Assembly (NCBI GenBank): GCA_034431435.1
Contig: DAOUDG010000089.1
Location: 19,739-83,738 of the forward strand
DNA: 64,000 nucleotides
Origin: JAHCIE01 sp034431435
GTDB taxonomy: Bacteria; Chloroflexota; Anaerolineae; Epilineales; JAHCIE01
Direction: 5' to 3'
This document shows positions 1 through 8,414 of the stretch, piece by piece; position 1 is the first letter of the stretch; each line of letters begins with the position of its first letter. A model generated the notes under the pieces. The model did not search any database. It was given only the letters and a program-made list of their open reading frames with translations, and was not told where the DNA came from. A program made the translations under genes and the position numbers.

Positions 1-30
1 GCGTACAGCTTCGAACGGCGCGACCTGTAG
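1..30 (+). CDS. Possible C-terminal end of a gene cut by the window edge
   Basis: Frame 1 is open from the first base to a TAG at 28-30 and would encode AYSFERRDL. It would end five bases before the convergent aldolase stop. Ten codons cannot identify a product, and an open frame this short could be chance. Confidence 0.22.
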   Translation, partial: AYSFERRDL

Positions 31-35
31 CTGCA

Positions 36-806
36 TCAACTCGCTTCGCGAAGCTCCTTCACGGCCGCCCTGGCCGCGCCGAGCATGAAGTCAATCTCCG
101 TCGAGCACGTGATGAGGCGCATGCCGCGCGCCATCCAGTGTTTCAGCTGGGCCATGTCGCGGATATGAATGCCCGACGTCAGACCGTGGGCGGCCGCCGA
201 TGCCATGACCTTCTCGATGGCCGCCGTCACCGCCGGATCCTCGGTGCTATTCACGCCGAGGGACATGGCGAGGTCGTTGGGGCCGATGAGAGCCACGTCG
301 ACACCCGGCACCGACAACAGGCTGTCGATGTCGTCCACCGCCGCCACCCGCTCGATCTGGCAGATGACCAGATTCTCGCGGTTGAGGTGCTCGGTAAAGG
401 GACGCATGGGAGCCGACTGGAAGTCGTTGTGGCCACGGCTCGCGGACAGGCCGCGCACGCCGACAGGAGGATACTTCATCGACGCCACGATTTTCTCCAC
501 CTGGGCGCGCGTCTCGACGCGGGGGACCATGACCCCCTGCGCCCCCGCGTCCATCACCCGCGCGATGAGGTGATACTCGCCATCGGGTACGCGCACCAGG
601 GGCGTCAGCCCCGACAGTCGCGCCACCAGCATCATGTCGGCGACGGTCTCCAGACCGAAGGAGCCGTGCTCCATGTCGATGAAGACAAAGTCGAAGCCCG
701 CGTCGGCCAGCATCTTGGCGATGGATGGATTGCGGACCTCGGTAATCATCGTGCCCAGGGCGACGCCGCCCTGGCTCAGTATCTCGCGTACCCGGTTCGT
801 GCGCAT
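36..806 (-). CDS. HpcH/HpaI-family aldolase/lyase
   Basis: A 256-residue cytoplasmic TIM-barrel protein of the HpcH/HpaI aldolase/citrate lyase family, a normal full length. These class II enzymes use a divalent metal to cleave or form 2-keto-3-deoxy acids, with pyruvate as one partner. Visible family features are DMEHG (His47), VRVP (Arg72), QIER (Glu152) and GPNDLAMSLG (Asp178); the Glu and Asp are the expected metal ligands. The ATG at 806 has a GGAG about six bases upstream. The next gene upstream on the same strand is a D-2-hydroxyacid dehydrogenase, so the pair may act on related hydroxy/keto acids. The exact substrate (for example 2-keto-3-deoxyglucarate or 4-hydroxy-2-oxo acids) cannot be read from sequence. 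Confidence 0.9.
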   Translation of the reverse strand: MRTNRVREILSQGGVALGTMITEVRNPSIAKMLADAGFDFVFIDMEHGSFGLETVADMMLVARLSGLTPLVRVPDGEYHLIARVMDAGAQGVMVPRVETRAQVEKIVASMKYPPVGVRGLSASRGHNDFQSAPMRPFTEHLNRENLVICQIERVAAVDDIDSLLSVPGVDVALIGPNDLAMSLGVNSTEDPAVTAAIEKVMASAAAHGLTSGIHIRDMAQLKHWMARGMRLITCSTEIDFMLGAARAAVKELREAS

Positions 807-878
807 GGCGTCTCCACTCTTCTTGTCCGCGCTCGTCTGTAGCTCCGTCTCTTAGGCATCGGCCACGGGGGATCGCCC

Positions 879-1859
879 CTATCGTTGCAGGCTTGCGCCC
901 CGCCCCGGCCAGGCCGCCGGGTTGCACAGCCAGCGCGGCTGGCGGCCCTCCAGCGCGGCCAGCGTCTCCTCAGCTGCGCCGACGCCCATGCCATACATGC
1001 CGTCCTCGGTGAACGACGCGATGTGGGGCGTGACGATCACGTTCTCCAGGCTGAGCAGCGGGTTCTCCCGTGGCGTCGGCTCTACCTCGAACACGTCGAG
1101 GCCCGCCCCCCACAGGTGGCCGCTCGCCAGGGCGGCGTATAGCGCCGCCTCGTCCACAACCGGCCCACGGGCGCAGTTGACCAGGATACAGCCTGGCTTC
1201 ATCAGTGCCAGCTCCCGCGCCCCGATGAGGCCGCGCGTCTCGGCCGTCAGGGGCACGTGCAGCGATACCGCGTCAGCCTCGGCCAGCGCCTCGTCGAGGC
1301 TCGGCCTCAGTTCGACGCCCAGCGCCGCGCCGCGATCCGCCCCGACAAAGGGGTCCCAGGCGATGACGCGCATGCCCATGCCCTGGCCCATGATGTGGGC
1401 GACGCGGCCACCGATGCGCCCCAGGCCCACCAGCGCCAGGGTCTTGTCGCGCATCTCGATGCCCTGCAAGCCGCCGCGGCCCTGCCAGCCGAGCGTGCGC
1501 ATTCCCTGGTCGGCCTGCGCGAGCTTGCGCGCCACGGCCATGAGCAAGGTCACGGCGTGCTCAGCGGTCGACTCGGAGGGCGCGTCTGGCGTATTCGTTA
1601 CCAGGACGCCCGCCGCGGTGCAGTCGGCGAGGTTGATGGTGTCGATACCGATGCCGGGTCGGGCCACGACTCGCAGGTTGGGCGCGCGGGCGACGAAGGC
1701 AGCGTTGATGGGCGTCGTGCCGGTGATGATCATCGCATCGACGCCGCTCAGGTCGGCGGTCGGATCACCAATCTCTGGCGCGGGACAGTGCACCTGGTGG
1801 TGCGCCAGAATCGCGTGGCCGTGGGGGTGGATGGGGCGCTCGATCCAGATAGTTGCCAT
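879..1859 (-). CDS. D-isomer 2-hydroxyacid dehydrogenase
   Basis: A 326-residue NAD(P)-dependent D-2-hydroxyacid dehydrogenase related to phosphoglycerate dehydrogenase but without a C-terminal ACT domain. The Rossmann motif GLGRIG is at residues 145-150. The catalytic Arg (NCARGPVVDE, Arg231), Glu (FEVEP, Glu260) and His (TPHIAS, His279) are all present, so it should be active. The frame is open far upstream, but homology begins at MATIWIERP. The ATG at 1859 has an AAGGA about nine bases upstream, so that start is used. It is followed after 72 bases by the HpcH/HpaI aldolase on the same strand, with which it may share a transcript. Substrate (glyoxylate/hydroxypyruvate, phosphoglycerate or other) is undetermined. 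Confidence 0.9.
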   Translation of the reverse strand: MATIWIERPIHPHGHAILAHHQVHCPAPEIGDPTADLSGVDAMIITGTTPINAAFVARAPNLRVVARPGIGIDTINLADCTAAGVLVTNTPDAPSESTAEHAVTLLMAVARKLAQADQGMRTLGWQGRGGLQGIEMRDKTLALVGLGRIGGRVAHIMGQGMGMRVIAWDPFVGADRGAALGVELRPSLDEALAEADAVSLHVPLTAETRGLIGARELALMKPGCILVNCARGPVVDEAALYAALASGHLWGAGLDVFEVEPTPRENPLLSLENVIVTPHIASFTEDGMYGMGVGAAEETLAALEGRQPRWLCNPAAWPGRGASLQR

Positions 1860-1911
1860 AAAGCCGTCCTTGATAACCTGTCTCGGCCAGGGTTGGGGGT
1901 GAGGGTCTTGC

Positions 1912-3258
1912 TCAATACGCGAACTCGCGGATGTCGTATATCGCTCGCTTTGGGGGCGGGCCGGGGAACGTGAGGCGCGCTTCCAGGGCCGCCCGCTGCG
2001 TCTGCATCTCGCTGTGGCTGAGGGGCTGGATGCCTGCCTCGGCGGCGCGCTGGCCGTACTCCGAGCCGGGCGTGCCCACATACTCCGAGAAGTAGAGGAT
2101 GTCGTCGGGGCCGAGAGCCATGCCGTTGAGAATGTCAGCGGTGCGGGCCACGTGGTCGGCGGCGTAGCGCGCCCCGCCGATGCCCAGCATGACCACCACG
2201 CCGACGGCCACACCCCCGGCCTTAAGGTCGCGCACGCCGTCCAGCGCCTGAGCCGCCGTGTTGGGCTTGTTGAGGAAGCGCAGCACAGCGTCGTCGCCAC
2301 TTTCCAGGCCGATGTACACTCGCCGCAGCCCGCGCGCCCGCAGCTCGCGGATGTCATCGCGGCTCTTGCGGAGGGCATCCAGCGCGCTGACGAAGGCGTA
2401 GATGCCGTCGAAGGCGCCTGACCGCGCCCGCAGCCAGGCGACGCGATCGGCGGGTGACAGGTCGGGCGAGGCGACCTCGAATTCGCGGTTGACCAGGTCC
2501 AGCATGGGGACGAGCAGCCGCTGCGGGGCGATGAGCGCGTTGGCCTCGCCGAGGAACAGGGAGCGATACAGGGGCAAGGCGCGGCCGTGGAAGGCCTCGA
2601 CCGCGCGCAGGTGGCGCTCGAACTCTGGCGGCGTCTTGATGCGAAAGCCCTGGCCGCGATAGAAGGAGCAGAAGGTGCAGCGGTTGTAGGAACAGCCCTG
2701 GGTGGCTTGCAGCACCAGGGCGCGGTACTGGTCGGGCGGCAGGATGCCGATGGGCTGGTAAACAGTCTGGAATAGCTGCGCGTCGGCTTCGAGCGCCGTC
2801 TCGTCCCAGGCAGCGATGTCGGTCAGGGTGGCCGCCGCCCGCGGTCGCCATACATGGTCGGGCACGCTGGCATCGATCGCCCGCACGCTATCGCCTGCCA
2901 GCGCGTCGCGCGCCTGGCGGGCGTAGCCATAGGCGGTGGCGACCAGGGTGCGCACCTCATCGACGCTAAGGGTTCGCCGCTCACGGACGCGCTCGCCGTC
3001 GACGCGCTGGCCGCGCTTCTCGATGACGCGGTGATCCAGGGTGTGGCGGTAGGTGCGCCCGGCGTCGAAACCGCCCACCAGTCGCCCGCGCAAATCGAAG
3101 GTGAAGCTGGGCGCCGTGTCGACGGCGAGAGTCGTCGCGTCGCGCTTGAGACTCAGCGTCACGCGCCCGGGTAGGCCGCCGCCCGCCAGGTCCACCACAA
3201 TGCGCTCGCTTGTGTCCAGCGCGGTGTCGCTCATCGTCACTTGCGCCCTGCCCCGCAT
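1912..3258 (-). CDS. Radical SAM protein, CX4CX2C variant
   Basis: A 448-residue radical SAM enzyme of the COG1032-like type. The cluster-binding segment is ATQGCSYNRCTFCSFYRG, so the cysteine spacing is CX4CX2C, not the usual CX3CX2C. Later GLESGDDAVLRFLNKP and VVMLGIGG match the SAM-contacting strands of this superfamily. About 170 residues precede the cysteines and show no domain I recognise. The ATG overlaps the stop of the upstream nucleotidyltransferase (TGATG), pointing to translational coupling; an internal ATG at 3234 (MSDTALD) is an alternative. The substrate is unknown. Confidence 0.85.
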   Translation of the reverse strand: MRGRAQVTMSDTALDTSERIVVDLAGGGLPGRVTLSLKRDATTLAVDTAPSFTFDLRGRLVGGFDAGRTYRHTLDHRVIEKRGQRVDGERVRERRTLSVDEVRTLVATAYGYARQARDALAGDSVRAIDASVPDHVWRPRAAATLTDIAAWDETALEADAQLFQTVYQPIGILPPDQYRALVLQATQGCSYNRCTFCSFYRGQGFRIKTPPEFERHLRAVEAFHGRALPLYRSLFLGEANALIAPQRLLVPMLDLVNREFEVASPDLSPADRVAWLRARSGAFDGIYAFVSALDALRKSRDDIRELRARGLRRVYIGLESGDDAVLRFLNKPNTAAQALDGVRDLKAGGVAVGVVVMLGIGGARYAADHVARTADILNGMALGPDDILYFSEYVGTPGSEYGQRAAEAGIQPLSHSEMQTQRAALEARLTFPGPPPKRAIYDIREFAY

Positions 3259-4028
3259 CAGTCTTGGCCCAGATACTCAGCCAGCGTGCCATCGAGCAGC
3301 GCGGCGCGCAGGTCCGCCTCGGGCACGGCGTCGGGCGCGCGCTCGCGTAGCATCGCCAGGATGCCCAGCGCCAGCCGTCGCGAGGCGAGGGCCACGTCAG
3401 CATCGCTGGGGCACGCCCGGTCCAGCCCCAGGCACACCAGCATGTCGGACTCGTACCCCGGCGGGCTGACGGGCAGGGCCAGCGCCACGCGCAGGGCGTC
3501 GCGGGCGGAGCGGGCGCGCGGGGGCGAGTTCAGCGGCAGCAGCAGGCGCGGTGCGAGGCGGGCCTGCCCCTGAGCGGCGAAACGCAGGCCGTGGCTGTCG
3601 CCTATGGCGTGGGCGTTTTTCGCCTTGCCGGCCCACTCGATGAAATCCTCCAACTCCGGCGCGCCGGCCGCCTGTCGCCTGGTGGGGGTCTCGCCCAGGC
3701 GGGCCGCCGTCTCTGGCGTCGCCCACACCACGCGCTCGATCTGCTCGCTGGGCAGCTTCAGCGCCCAGTCGGCCGGCTCGTCCGCCTCGGCGACCCACGC
3801 CGCCAGCGATGTGACCTCCACCGACACGTGCCGCAGGTGGCCGGTCGGGGTACGCTCGAACAGGGCGTGGTACGTGGTCTCGCCCGCCGGCCGCAGCACG
3901 CGGATGTCCACGTCACTGTGCGGCCCGGCCGCGCCGCGAGCATGGCTGCCCGCCGCGAGGATGGCGACGGCGTCGGGAACCATCGCGCGCAGCCGCGCCA
4001 CCCACTCGTCCCACCACACCGCGTCCAA
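3258..4028 (-). CDS. Pol-beta-type nucleotidyltransferase domain protein
   Basis: About 256 residues. Near the N terminus AAGSHARGAAGPHSDVDIRVL matches the GS...SDxD signature of small DNA-polymerase-beta-like (MNT/aminoglycoside-type) nucleotidyltransferases, with Asp-x-Asp as the metal ligands. The rest is helical and unassigned. No ATG fits: the frame extends upstream inside argH, but homology starts at DAVWWDEW. I chose TTG at 4028, one base after the argH stop; GTG at 4019 is the alternative. Tight packing after argH and TGATG overlap with the following radical SAM gene suggest one transcript. It could modify a small molecule or be an orphan antitoxin-type transferase; the target is unknown. 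Confidence 0.72.
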   Translation of the reverse strand: MDAVWWDEWVARLRAMVPDAVAILAAGSHARGAAGPHSDVDIRVLRPAGETTYHALFERTPTGHLRHVSVEVTSLAAWVAEADEPADWALKLPSEQIERVVWATPETAARLGETPTRRQAAGAPELEDFIEWAGKAKNAHAIGDSHGLRFAAQGQARLAPRLLLPLNSPPRARSARDALRVALALPVSPPGYESDMLVCLGLDRACPSDADVALASRRLALGILAMLRERAPDAVPEADLRAALLDGTLAEYLGQD

Positions 4029-4029
4029 G

Positions 4030-5403
4030 CTATTCCTGGGCGAGCAGGGCGCGCGCCTGCTGGAGTTGTAGCGCCACCGCCGACGGGGCCGTACCGCCGA
4101 TGCCATCGCGGCGGGCCACCGACTGACGCATGTCGAATACGGTGTAGACATCTGGCCCGAAGCGCTGGTCAGCTTCGTGATAGGCGTCGAGGGGCAACTC
4201 GCGCAACGCCACACCCCGCGCCTGGGCCGCCCGGACCAGACGACCCACGACGCCGTGGCTCTCGCGGAAGGGCACGCCCTGGCGCACCAGGTAGTCGGCC
4301 AGGTCCGTCGCCAGCATCCCGTCGTCCAGGGCGGCTACCATGCGTTCGGGGTGGATGCGCAGGGTGCGGATGACGCCCGCCACGACTGGCAGCGTCAGGT
4401 GCAGCGTGTCGAGGCTGTCGAACAGTGGCTCCTTGTCCTCCTGCAAGTCCTTGTCGTAGGTCGATGGCAGGCCCTTGAGGAGCGTCAGCACGCTGACGAG
4501 GTTGCCCACCAACCGCCCTGCCTTGCCGCGCACCAATTCCATACTGTCGGGGTTGAGCTTCTGCGGCATCAGGCTCGACCCGGTGGCGTAGGCCTCGTCC
4601 AGCGTCACAAAGCCGAACTCCGCGCTGCTGTACATCACCAGGTCCTCGCCCAGGCGGCTCAGGTGGAGGCCGACCATCGCCGCCGCGAATAGCGTCTCGG
4701 CCACAAAGTCGCGATCGCCGACGGCGTCCATGCTGTTGGGGCTGACGGTGGCAAAGCCCAGTTCCTCGGCCAGGAAGGCGCGGTCGACGCCCAGGGCGTT
4801 GCCCGCCAGCGCGCCCGACCCCAGGGGCAGCACGTTGACGCGCGCCAGCGCCTCGGTCAGCCGCTCGCGGTCGCGTTGCAGCGCCCAGAAGCTGCTCATC
4901 AGCCAGTGAGAGAACAGGACCGGCTGGGCGCGCTGGACGTGGGTGTAGCCTGGCATGAGCACATCGCGATGCGCGTCGGCCTGGGACAGGAGAGCGGCCT
5001 GGACATTGGTGAGCGCGGCCAATACCCGCCCCAGCGCGGCCCGCGTGTACAGCCGCATATCGGTCGCCACCTGGTCGTTGCGACTGCGGCCGGTATGGAG
5101 CTTGCCCGCCACGCTGCCGACCAGCTCGTACAGCCGCCGCTCGACGGCGGTGTGAATGTCCTCGTCCGACAGGCGAATCTCGAACTCGCCCGCCGCGAAC
5201 TCCTGGCGCACCTTCTCCAGGCCGTCGATGAGGGTTTCGGCCTCGCTGGGCGTGATCAGCCCCGCCCGCGCCAACCCTTTGGCGTAGGCCACCGAGCCGT
5301 CGATGTCCGCGTCGTACATGCGCCAGTCAAAGCCGATGGAGGCGTTGAACTGCTCCATCAACTCGTCCGTCTGCGCCTCGAACCGTCCACCCCACAGTTT
5401 CAT
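4030..5403 (-). CDS. argH: Argininosuccinate lyase
   Basis: A 457-residue argininosuccinate lyase that splits argininosuccinate into arginine and fumarate, the last step of arginine synthesis. It begins MKLWGGRFE, typical of ArgH, has TGRSRNDQVATD and carries the fumarase/aspartase signature GSSLMPQKLNPD around residue 280. Length is normal. The ATG at 5403 has only a weak purine stretch upstream. The IS630 element ends 27 bases upstream of this start, so the gene has lost its original upstream neighbour sulP as a close partner; transcription may now start within or read through the IS. The nucleotidyltransferase follows with one base between stop and start. Confidence 0.96.
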   Translation of the reverse strand: MKLWGGRFEAQTDELMEQFNASIGFDWRMYDADIDGSVAYAKGLARAGLITPSEAETLIDGLEKVRQEFAAGEFEIRLSDEDIHTAVERRLYELVGSVAGKLHTGRSRNDQVATDMRLYTRAALGRVLAALTNVQAALLSQADAHRDVLMPGYTHVQRAQPVLFSHWLMSSFWALQRDRERLTEALARVNVLPLGSGALAGNALGVDRAFLAEELGFATVSPNSMDAVGDRDFVAETLFAAAMVGLHLSRLGEDLVMYSSAEFGFVTLDEAYATGSSLMPQKLNPDSMELVRGKAGRLVGNLVSVLTLLKGLPSTYDKDLQEDKEPLFDSLDTLHLTLPVVAGVIRTLRIHPERMVAALDDGMLATDLADYLVRQGVPFRESHGVVGRLVRAAQARGVALRELPLDAYHEADQRFGPDVYTVFDMRQSVARRDGIGGTAPSAVALQLQQARALLAQE

Positions 5404-5455
5404 GTCGCCTCGCCAATCTCCGAATCCCTAGTGCTGACTCAAGTAAGGTTGTAGG

Positions 5456-6004
5456 ATGGCTACCGTCATAGAAGGCATGAATACCTCCAAAGACCCGATC
5501 TATGTCCGTGAGCTAACGGAGGCCGAGCGACAGGCGCTAGAAGCGGGCTTGCGCGCGGCGGACGCCTTTCGGCTGCGGCGCTGCCAGATCGTGCTGGCGA
5601 GTGCACGCCAGGAGACGGCCCGCACCATTGCCCGTCACCTCAGTTGTGATGACCAGACCGTCCGCAATGCCATCCACGACTTCAACGCCAACGGGCTGGC
5701 CGCCTTAACCCCTGGCTCGTCGCGTCCGTTGAGCGTCGAGCCGACCTTCGATGCGGCCGGCGCCGAGCGGTTGAAGGCGCTGATCCACCAGAGCCCGCGC
5801 ACCTTCGGCCAGGACACCAGTGTCTGGACGTTGGAGTTGGTCGCCGAGGTAGCCTTCGAGCAGGGCCTGAGCCCCAAGCGCGTCAGCGGCGAGACCATCC
5901 GCCAGACGCTCAAGCGCTTGGGCATCGGCTGGAAGCGCGCCAAACGCTGGATCACCAGCCCCGACCCGCAGTACGCCGCGAAAAAAAGCGGCGGGACCGC
6001 TTGA
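5456..6004 (+). CDS. IS630 transposase, N-terminal part (OrfA)
   Basis: 182 residues forming the DNA-binding part of an IS630 transposase: a helix-turn-helix region (ETARTIARHLSCDDQTVRNAI) followed by a winged-helix-like segment (SGETIRQTLKRLGIGWKRAKRW). The frame ends in TGA at 6002-6004, just after a run of seven A (5981-5987). A -1 shift there continues into OrfB and gives a ~380-residue protein whose junction reads AAKKKRRDRLIRLAQ, a normal IS630 sequence. ATG at 5477 is an alternative start. Confidence 0.88.
   Translation: MATVIEGMNTSKDPIYVRELTEAERQALEAGLRAADAFRLRRCQIVLASARQETARTIARHLSCDDQTVRNAIHDFNANGLAALTPGSSRPLSVEPTFDAAGAERLKALIHQSPRTFGQDTSVWTLELVAEVAFEQGLSPKRVSGETIRQTLKRLGIGWKRAKRWITSPDPQYAAKKSGGTA
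5981..5987 (+). other. A7 tract, probable frameshift site between OrfA and OrfB
   Basis: In the OrfA frame the codons are AAA AAA AGC. OrfB lies in the -1 frame and is open through this point. Lys-tRNA can re-pair perfectly one base back, and RNA polymerase slippage on A7 is another route. IS630-type elements are known to use such shifts. Confidence 0.6.
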
Positions 6005-6612
6005 TCCGCCTGGCCCAGACGCAGCCAGGGTGGGCGCTGGGCTTTGCCGATGAAGTGTGGTGGAGCCGCCTGGCCCAGCCCACCATCCACGTCTGGAGCG
6101 CGGCCGACGTGACGCCGCACGTGGTCGAGTTGGAACGGCCTAAGGGCGACCCTGACCCCAAAGCCCTGGCCTGCTACGGTGTGCTGGTGCGGTCCTCGAC
6201 GCCCCAGCAGGCCGACCAGATGCTGCTGCGCTTCGTTGATGGCCGCCCCGTCAGCGATGTCACGTCCGACTTCTTGGCCTGGGGCTGCGAGCGCTTGGCC
6301 GCGCAGGGCAAGACGGCCTGGCTGTTGGTCTGGGATAACGCCCCCTGGCATGTCAGTAAGGCCGTCCGTACCTGGATCAAGCAGCACAACCGCACCGTCA
6401 AGACGCAGGGGCAGGGGGTACGTATCCTCGCCTGCTACCTGCCCACCAAGAGCCCCTGGCTCAACGCCATTGAGCCCAAGTGGCAACACGGCAAACGGGC
6501 CGTGGTCGAGCTTGCCCGCCTCTTGACCGCTCAGGAACTGGCCGACCGGGTCTGCGCCTACTTTGGCTGTCCCCACGAGCCGCACCTATCACTATCCGAT
6601 AAGGTCGCTTGA
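6001..6612 (+). CDS. IS630 transposase, catalytic part (OrfB)
   Basis: 203 residues with the DDE catalytic core: first Asp in FADEVWW, second in LVWDNAPWHVSK, and Glu in SPWLNAIEPKW. The only initiator is TTG at 6001, which overlaps the OrfA TGA (TTGA), so independent coupled initiation is possible. Expression as a fusion through the A7 tract is more likely, because the -1 frame upstream supplies the conserved KKRRDRL segment. All three catalytic residues are intact, so the element may still be active. The stop at 6610-6612 lies inside the right inverted repeat. Confidence 0.88.
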   Translation: MIRLAQTQPGWALGFADEVWWSRLAQPTIHVWSAADVTPHVVELERPKGDPDPKALACYGVLVRSSTPQQADQMLLRFVDGRPVSDVTSDFLAWGCERLAAQGKTAWLLVWDNAPWHVSKAVRTWIKQHNRTVKTQGQGVRILACYLPTKSPWLNAIEPKWQHGKRAVVELARLLTAQELADRVCAYFGCPHEPHLSLSDKVA

Positions 6613-6619
6613 TCTTGCA

Positions 6620-8383
6620 CTAGTCTCTGGTCTCTGGAAAATCCTCCACCTCGCCCGCCATGGAGTCGACCAGCGTCACTGCCACGTCGTGCGACCCTGC
6701 ATACGTGCAGGTATTGCCCGCCCGGTCACAGAAGGGGCACGGCTGGCCGGCTTGCCGACGCTCGGCTTCCAGGATGGCCTGGTCCGCGCGCCAGAAGAAG
6801 TGGTCCTCGCCGAGCTTGCGGGTGAAGCCGGCGCGGTCGAGCAAGCGGCGCACGTCCGGCTGCACACCCGACAGGTAGAGATCGCCGCCGTGGCTGCGCT
6901 GCCGCTCCAGCACCCCCTCCAACGCCTGGACACCCATCACGTCGATGAGGGGCACGCCGCGCATGCTGAGGATAGCGACCTTTGACGCTCCCGCCCCCGC
7001 CACCGTCTCGCTGAAGATGTTCGCCGCGCCGAAGAACAGTGGTCCGCTAATGAAGTACACGTGCACCAGGGGACAGGCTGTGACCAGGGTGTGGCCCTGG
7101 GCCTGCATGCGCTGGATGTCCACCTCCTGGCGCTCGATGCGGATGTCGCTAATCTGGCGCAGGAAGATGATCGTCGACAGGGCCACGCCCAACAGGATGG
7201 CCTGGGTCAGGTCCAGCCATACCGTCGCCAGCATCGTCACCAGGAAGGCGGTCACCGCCCCCTTGAGGCGGTGGCTGAACAGAAACTCGATGGTGTGCCA
7301 CTCGTTCATGCGCCACGCCGTCACCATCAGTACCCCCGCCAGTGCGGCCAGGGGCACACGCGCGATGATGGGGCCAAACAATAGCGCGGCGATCAGAATC
7401 GCCACCGCGTGGATGATGCTGGACAGCCGCGTCTGCGCGCCGCTCTTGATGTTGACGCTGGTACGGGCGATGGCGGCCGTGGCGGGCACACCGCCGAAGA
7501 AGGGGATGACGATATTGCCGATGCCCTGGGCGATGAGTTCCTGGTCATTGTCGGCCTTGACCTGGGTCATGTTGCCCGCGACCGACGCGCATAGCAGGCT
7601 CTCGATGGCCCCCAGGGCGGCGATAGACACGGCGGGAATGATCAGTTGGGGCACGTCGCCCCAGGGAATGTCGCCGAGCTTGAGACGGTCGTCCAGGATG
7701 AGCTGGCGCGGAATCTCGCCGATGGTGGGCACATCCCAACCCAGTCCGGCCACCAACAGCGTCGCCAAGATGATGCCAACCAGCGAGCCGGGTACGCCGC
7801 GCGTCCAGCGTGGCGCGATGATCATCACGGCGATGACCAGCAACCCGACGGCGACGGCCTCCCAGTCGGGCGTGACAGGGTGGGTCACGTAGCCGAGCAG
7901 CTTCTCAACGCTGTTCTCGGCGGCGGGCGTCTGCACCCCCAGGAAATTGTCGATCTGCCCGATGGCGATGATGAGGGCGATGCCCGATGTGAACCCGGCA
8001 ATGACCGGCGAGGGGATGAAAGCGACGATCTTGCCCAGGCGAAAGATGCCCGCCGCCACAATCATCGTGCCCGCCAGCACCCCCGCCACCCACACGCCGG
8101 GCATACCATAGCGCGACGACAGCACGATGAGCACCGCCGACATGGCCCCCGTGGGTCCGGAGACCTGGTAGGGTGAGCCGCCCAGCGCGCCGATGACGAT
8201 GCCGGCCACGACCGCGGTGATCACGCCCGCCGCCGCCGTCGCGCCACCCGCCACACCGAAGGCCAGCGCCAGGGGCAACGCGACCGCTGCCACCGTCAGC
8301 CCCGCCAGGGTATCCTTCTGGAAGGTGGTCAGGTTGTATCCAGCGAACTCATGCCGCCACAGCTTCAAGGGCAGGATGACCAT
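6620..8383 (-). CDS. SulP-family anion transporter with STAS domain
   Basis: A 587-residue inner-membrane SulP (SLC26-like) transporter. The N-terminal ~400 residues are hydrophobic, with the family motif in GSPYQVSGPTGAMSAV. A cytoplasmic STAS domain follows (about residues 430-540, including FFGAANIF and LSMRGVPLIDVMG). SulP proteins move sulfate, bicarbonate or other anions; the substrate is not decidable here. After the STAS domain there is a short cysteine-containing tail, CPFCDRAGNTC (CX2CX6C), unusual for the family. The last base of its TAG stop is the end of the IS630 element. It follows the small membrane protein by 31 bases and originally preceded argH by 24 bases. Confidence 0.92.
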   Translation of the reverse strand: MVILPLKLWRHEFAGYNLTTFQKDTLAGLTVAAVALPLALAFGVAGGATAAAGVITAVVAGIVIGALGGSPYQVSGPTGAMSAVLIVLSSRYGMPGVWVAGVLAGTMIVAAGIFRLGKIVAFIPSPVIAGFTSGIALIIAIGQIDNFLGVQTPAAENSVEKLLGYVTHPVTPDWEAVAVGLLVIAVMIIAPRWTRGVPGSLVGIILATLLVAGLGWDVPTIGEIPRQLILDDRLKLGDIPWGDVPQLIIPAVSIAALGAIESLLCASVAGNMTQVKADNDQELIAQGIGNIVIPFFGGVPATAAIARTSVNIKSGAQTRLSSIIHAVAILIAALLFGPIIARVPLAALAGVLMVTAWRMNEWHTIEFLFSHRLKGAVTAFLVTMLATVWLDLTQAILLGVALSTIIFLRQISDIRIERQEVDIQRMQAQGHTLVTACPLVHVYFISGPLFFGAANIFSETVAGAGASKVAILSMRGVPLIDVMGVQALEGVLERQRSHGGDLYLSGVQPDVRRLLDRAGFTRKLGEDHFFWRADQAILEAERRQAGQPCPFCDRAGNTCTYAGSHDVAVTLVDSMAGEVEDFPETRD

Positions 8384-8414
8384 GCCAACCCCTCATCGTC
8401 TGACAGGCCGAAAA

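Larger units (their letters stand above)
5431..6620 (+). mobile_element. IS630-family insertion sequence, complete (1190 bp)
   Basis: The ends are imperfect inverted repeats: left GTGCTGACTCAAG..., right (reverse complement) GTGCAAGATCAAG..., with about 18 of 29 positions matching. Both ends abut TA (5429-5430 and 6621-6622), the TA duplication expected for IS630/Tc1-mariner elements. Inside are two overlapping reading frames that form one DDE transposase. Removing the IS and one TA restores a junction in which the sulP TAG stop is followed 24 bases later by the argH ATG, so the element jumped into the sulP stop codon. The base after TA is G in both the old and the new sequence, so the stop is preserved. 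Confidence 0.93.

Noticed and set aside
138..842. Long open frames antisense to the aldolase and similar frames throughout
   Set aside because: They mirror real genes in GC-rich DNA, have no family motifs and are Arg/Ala/His-rich with no SD.
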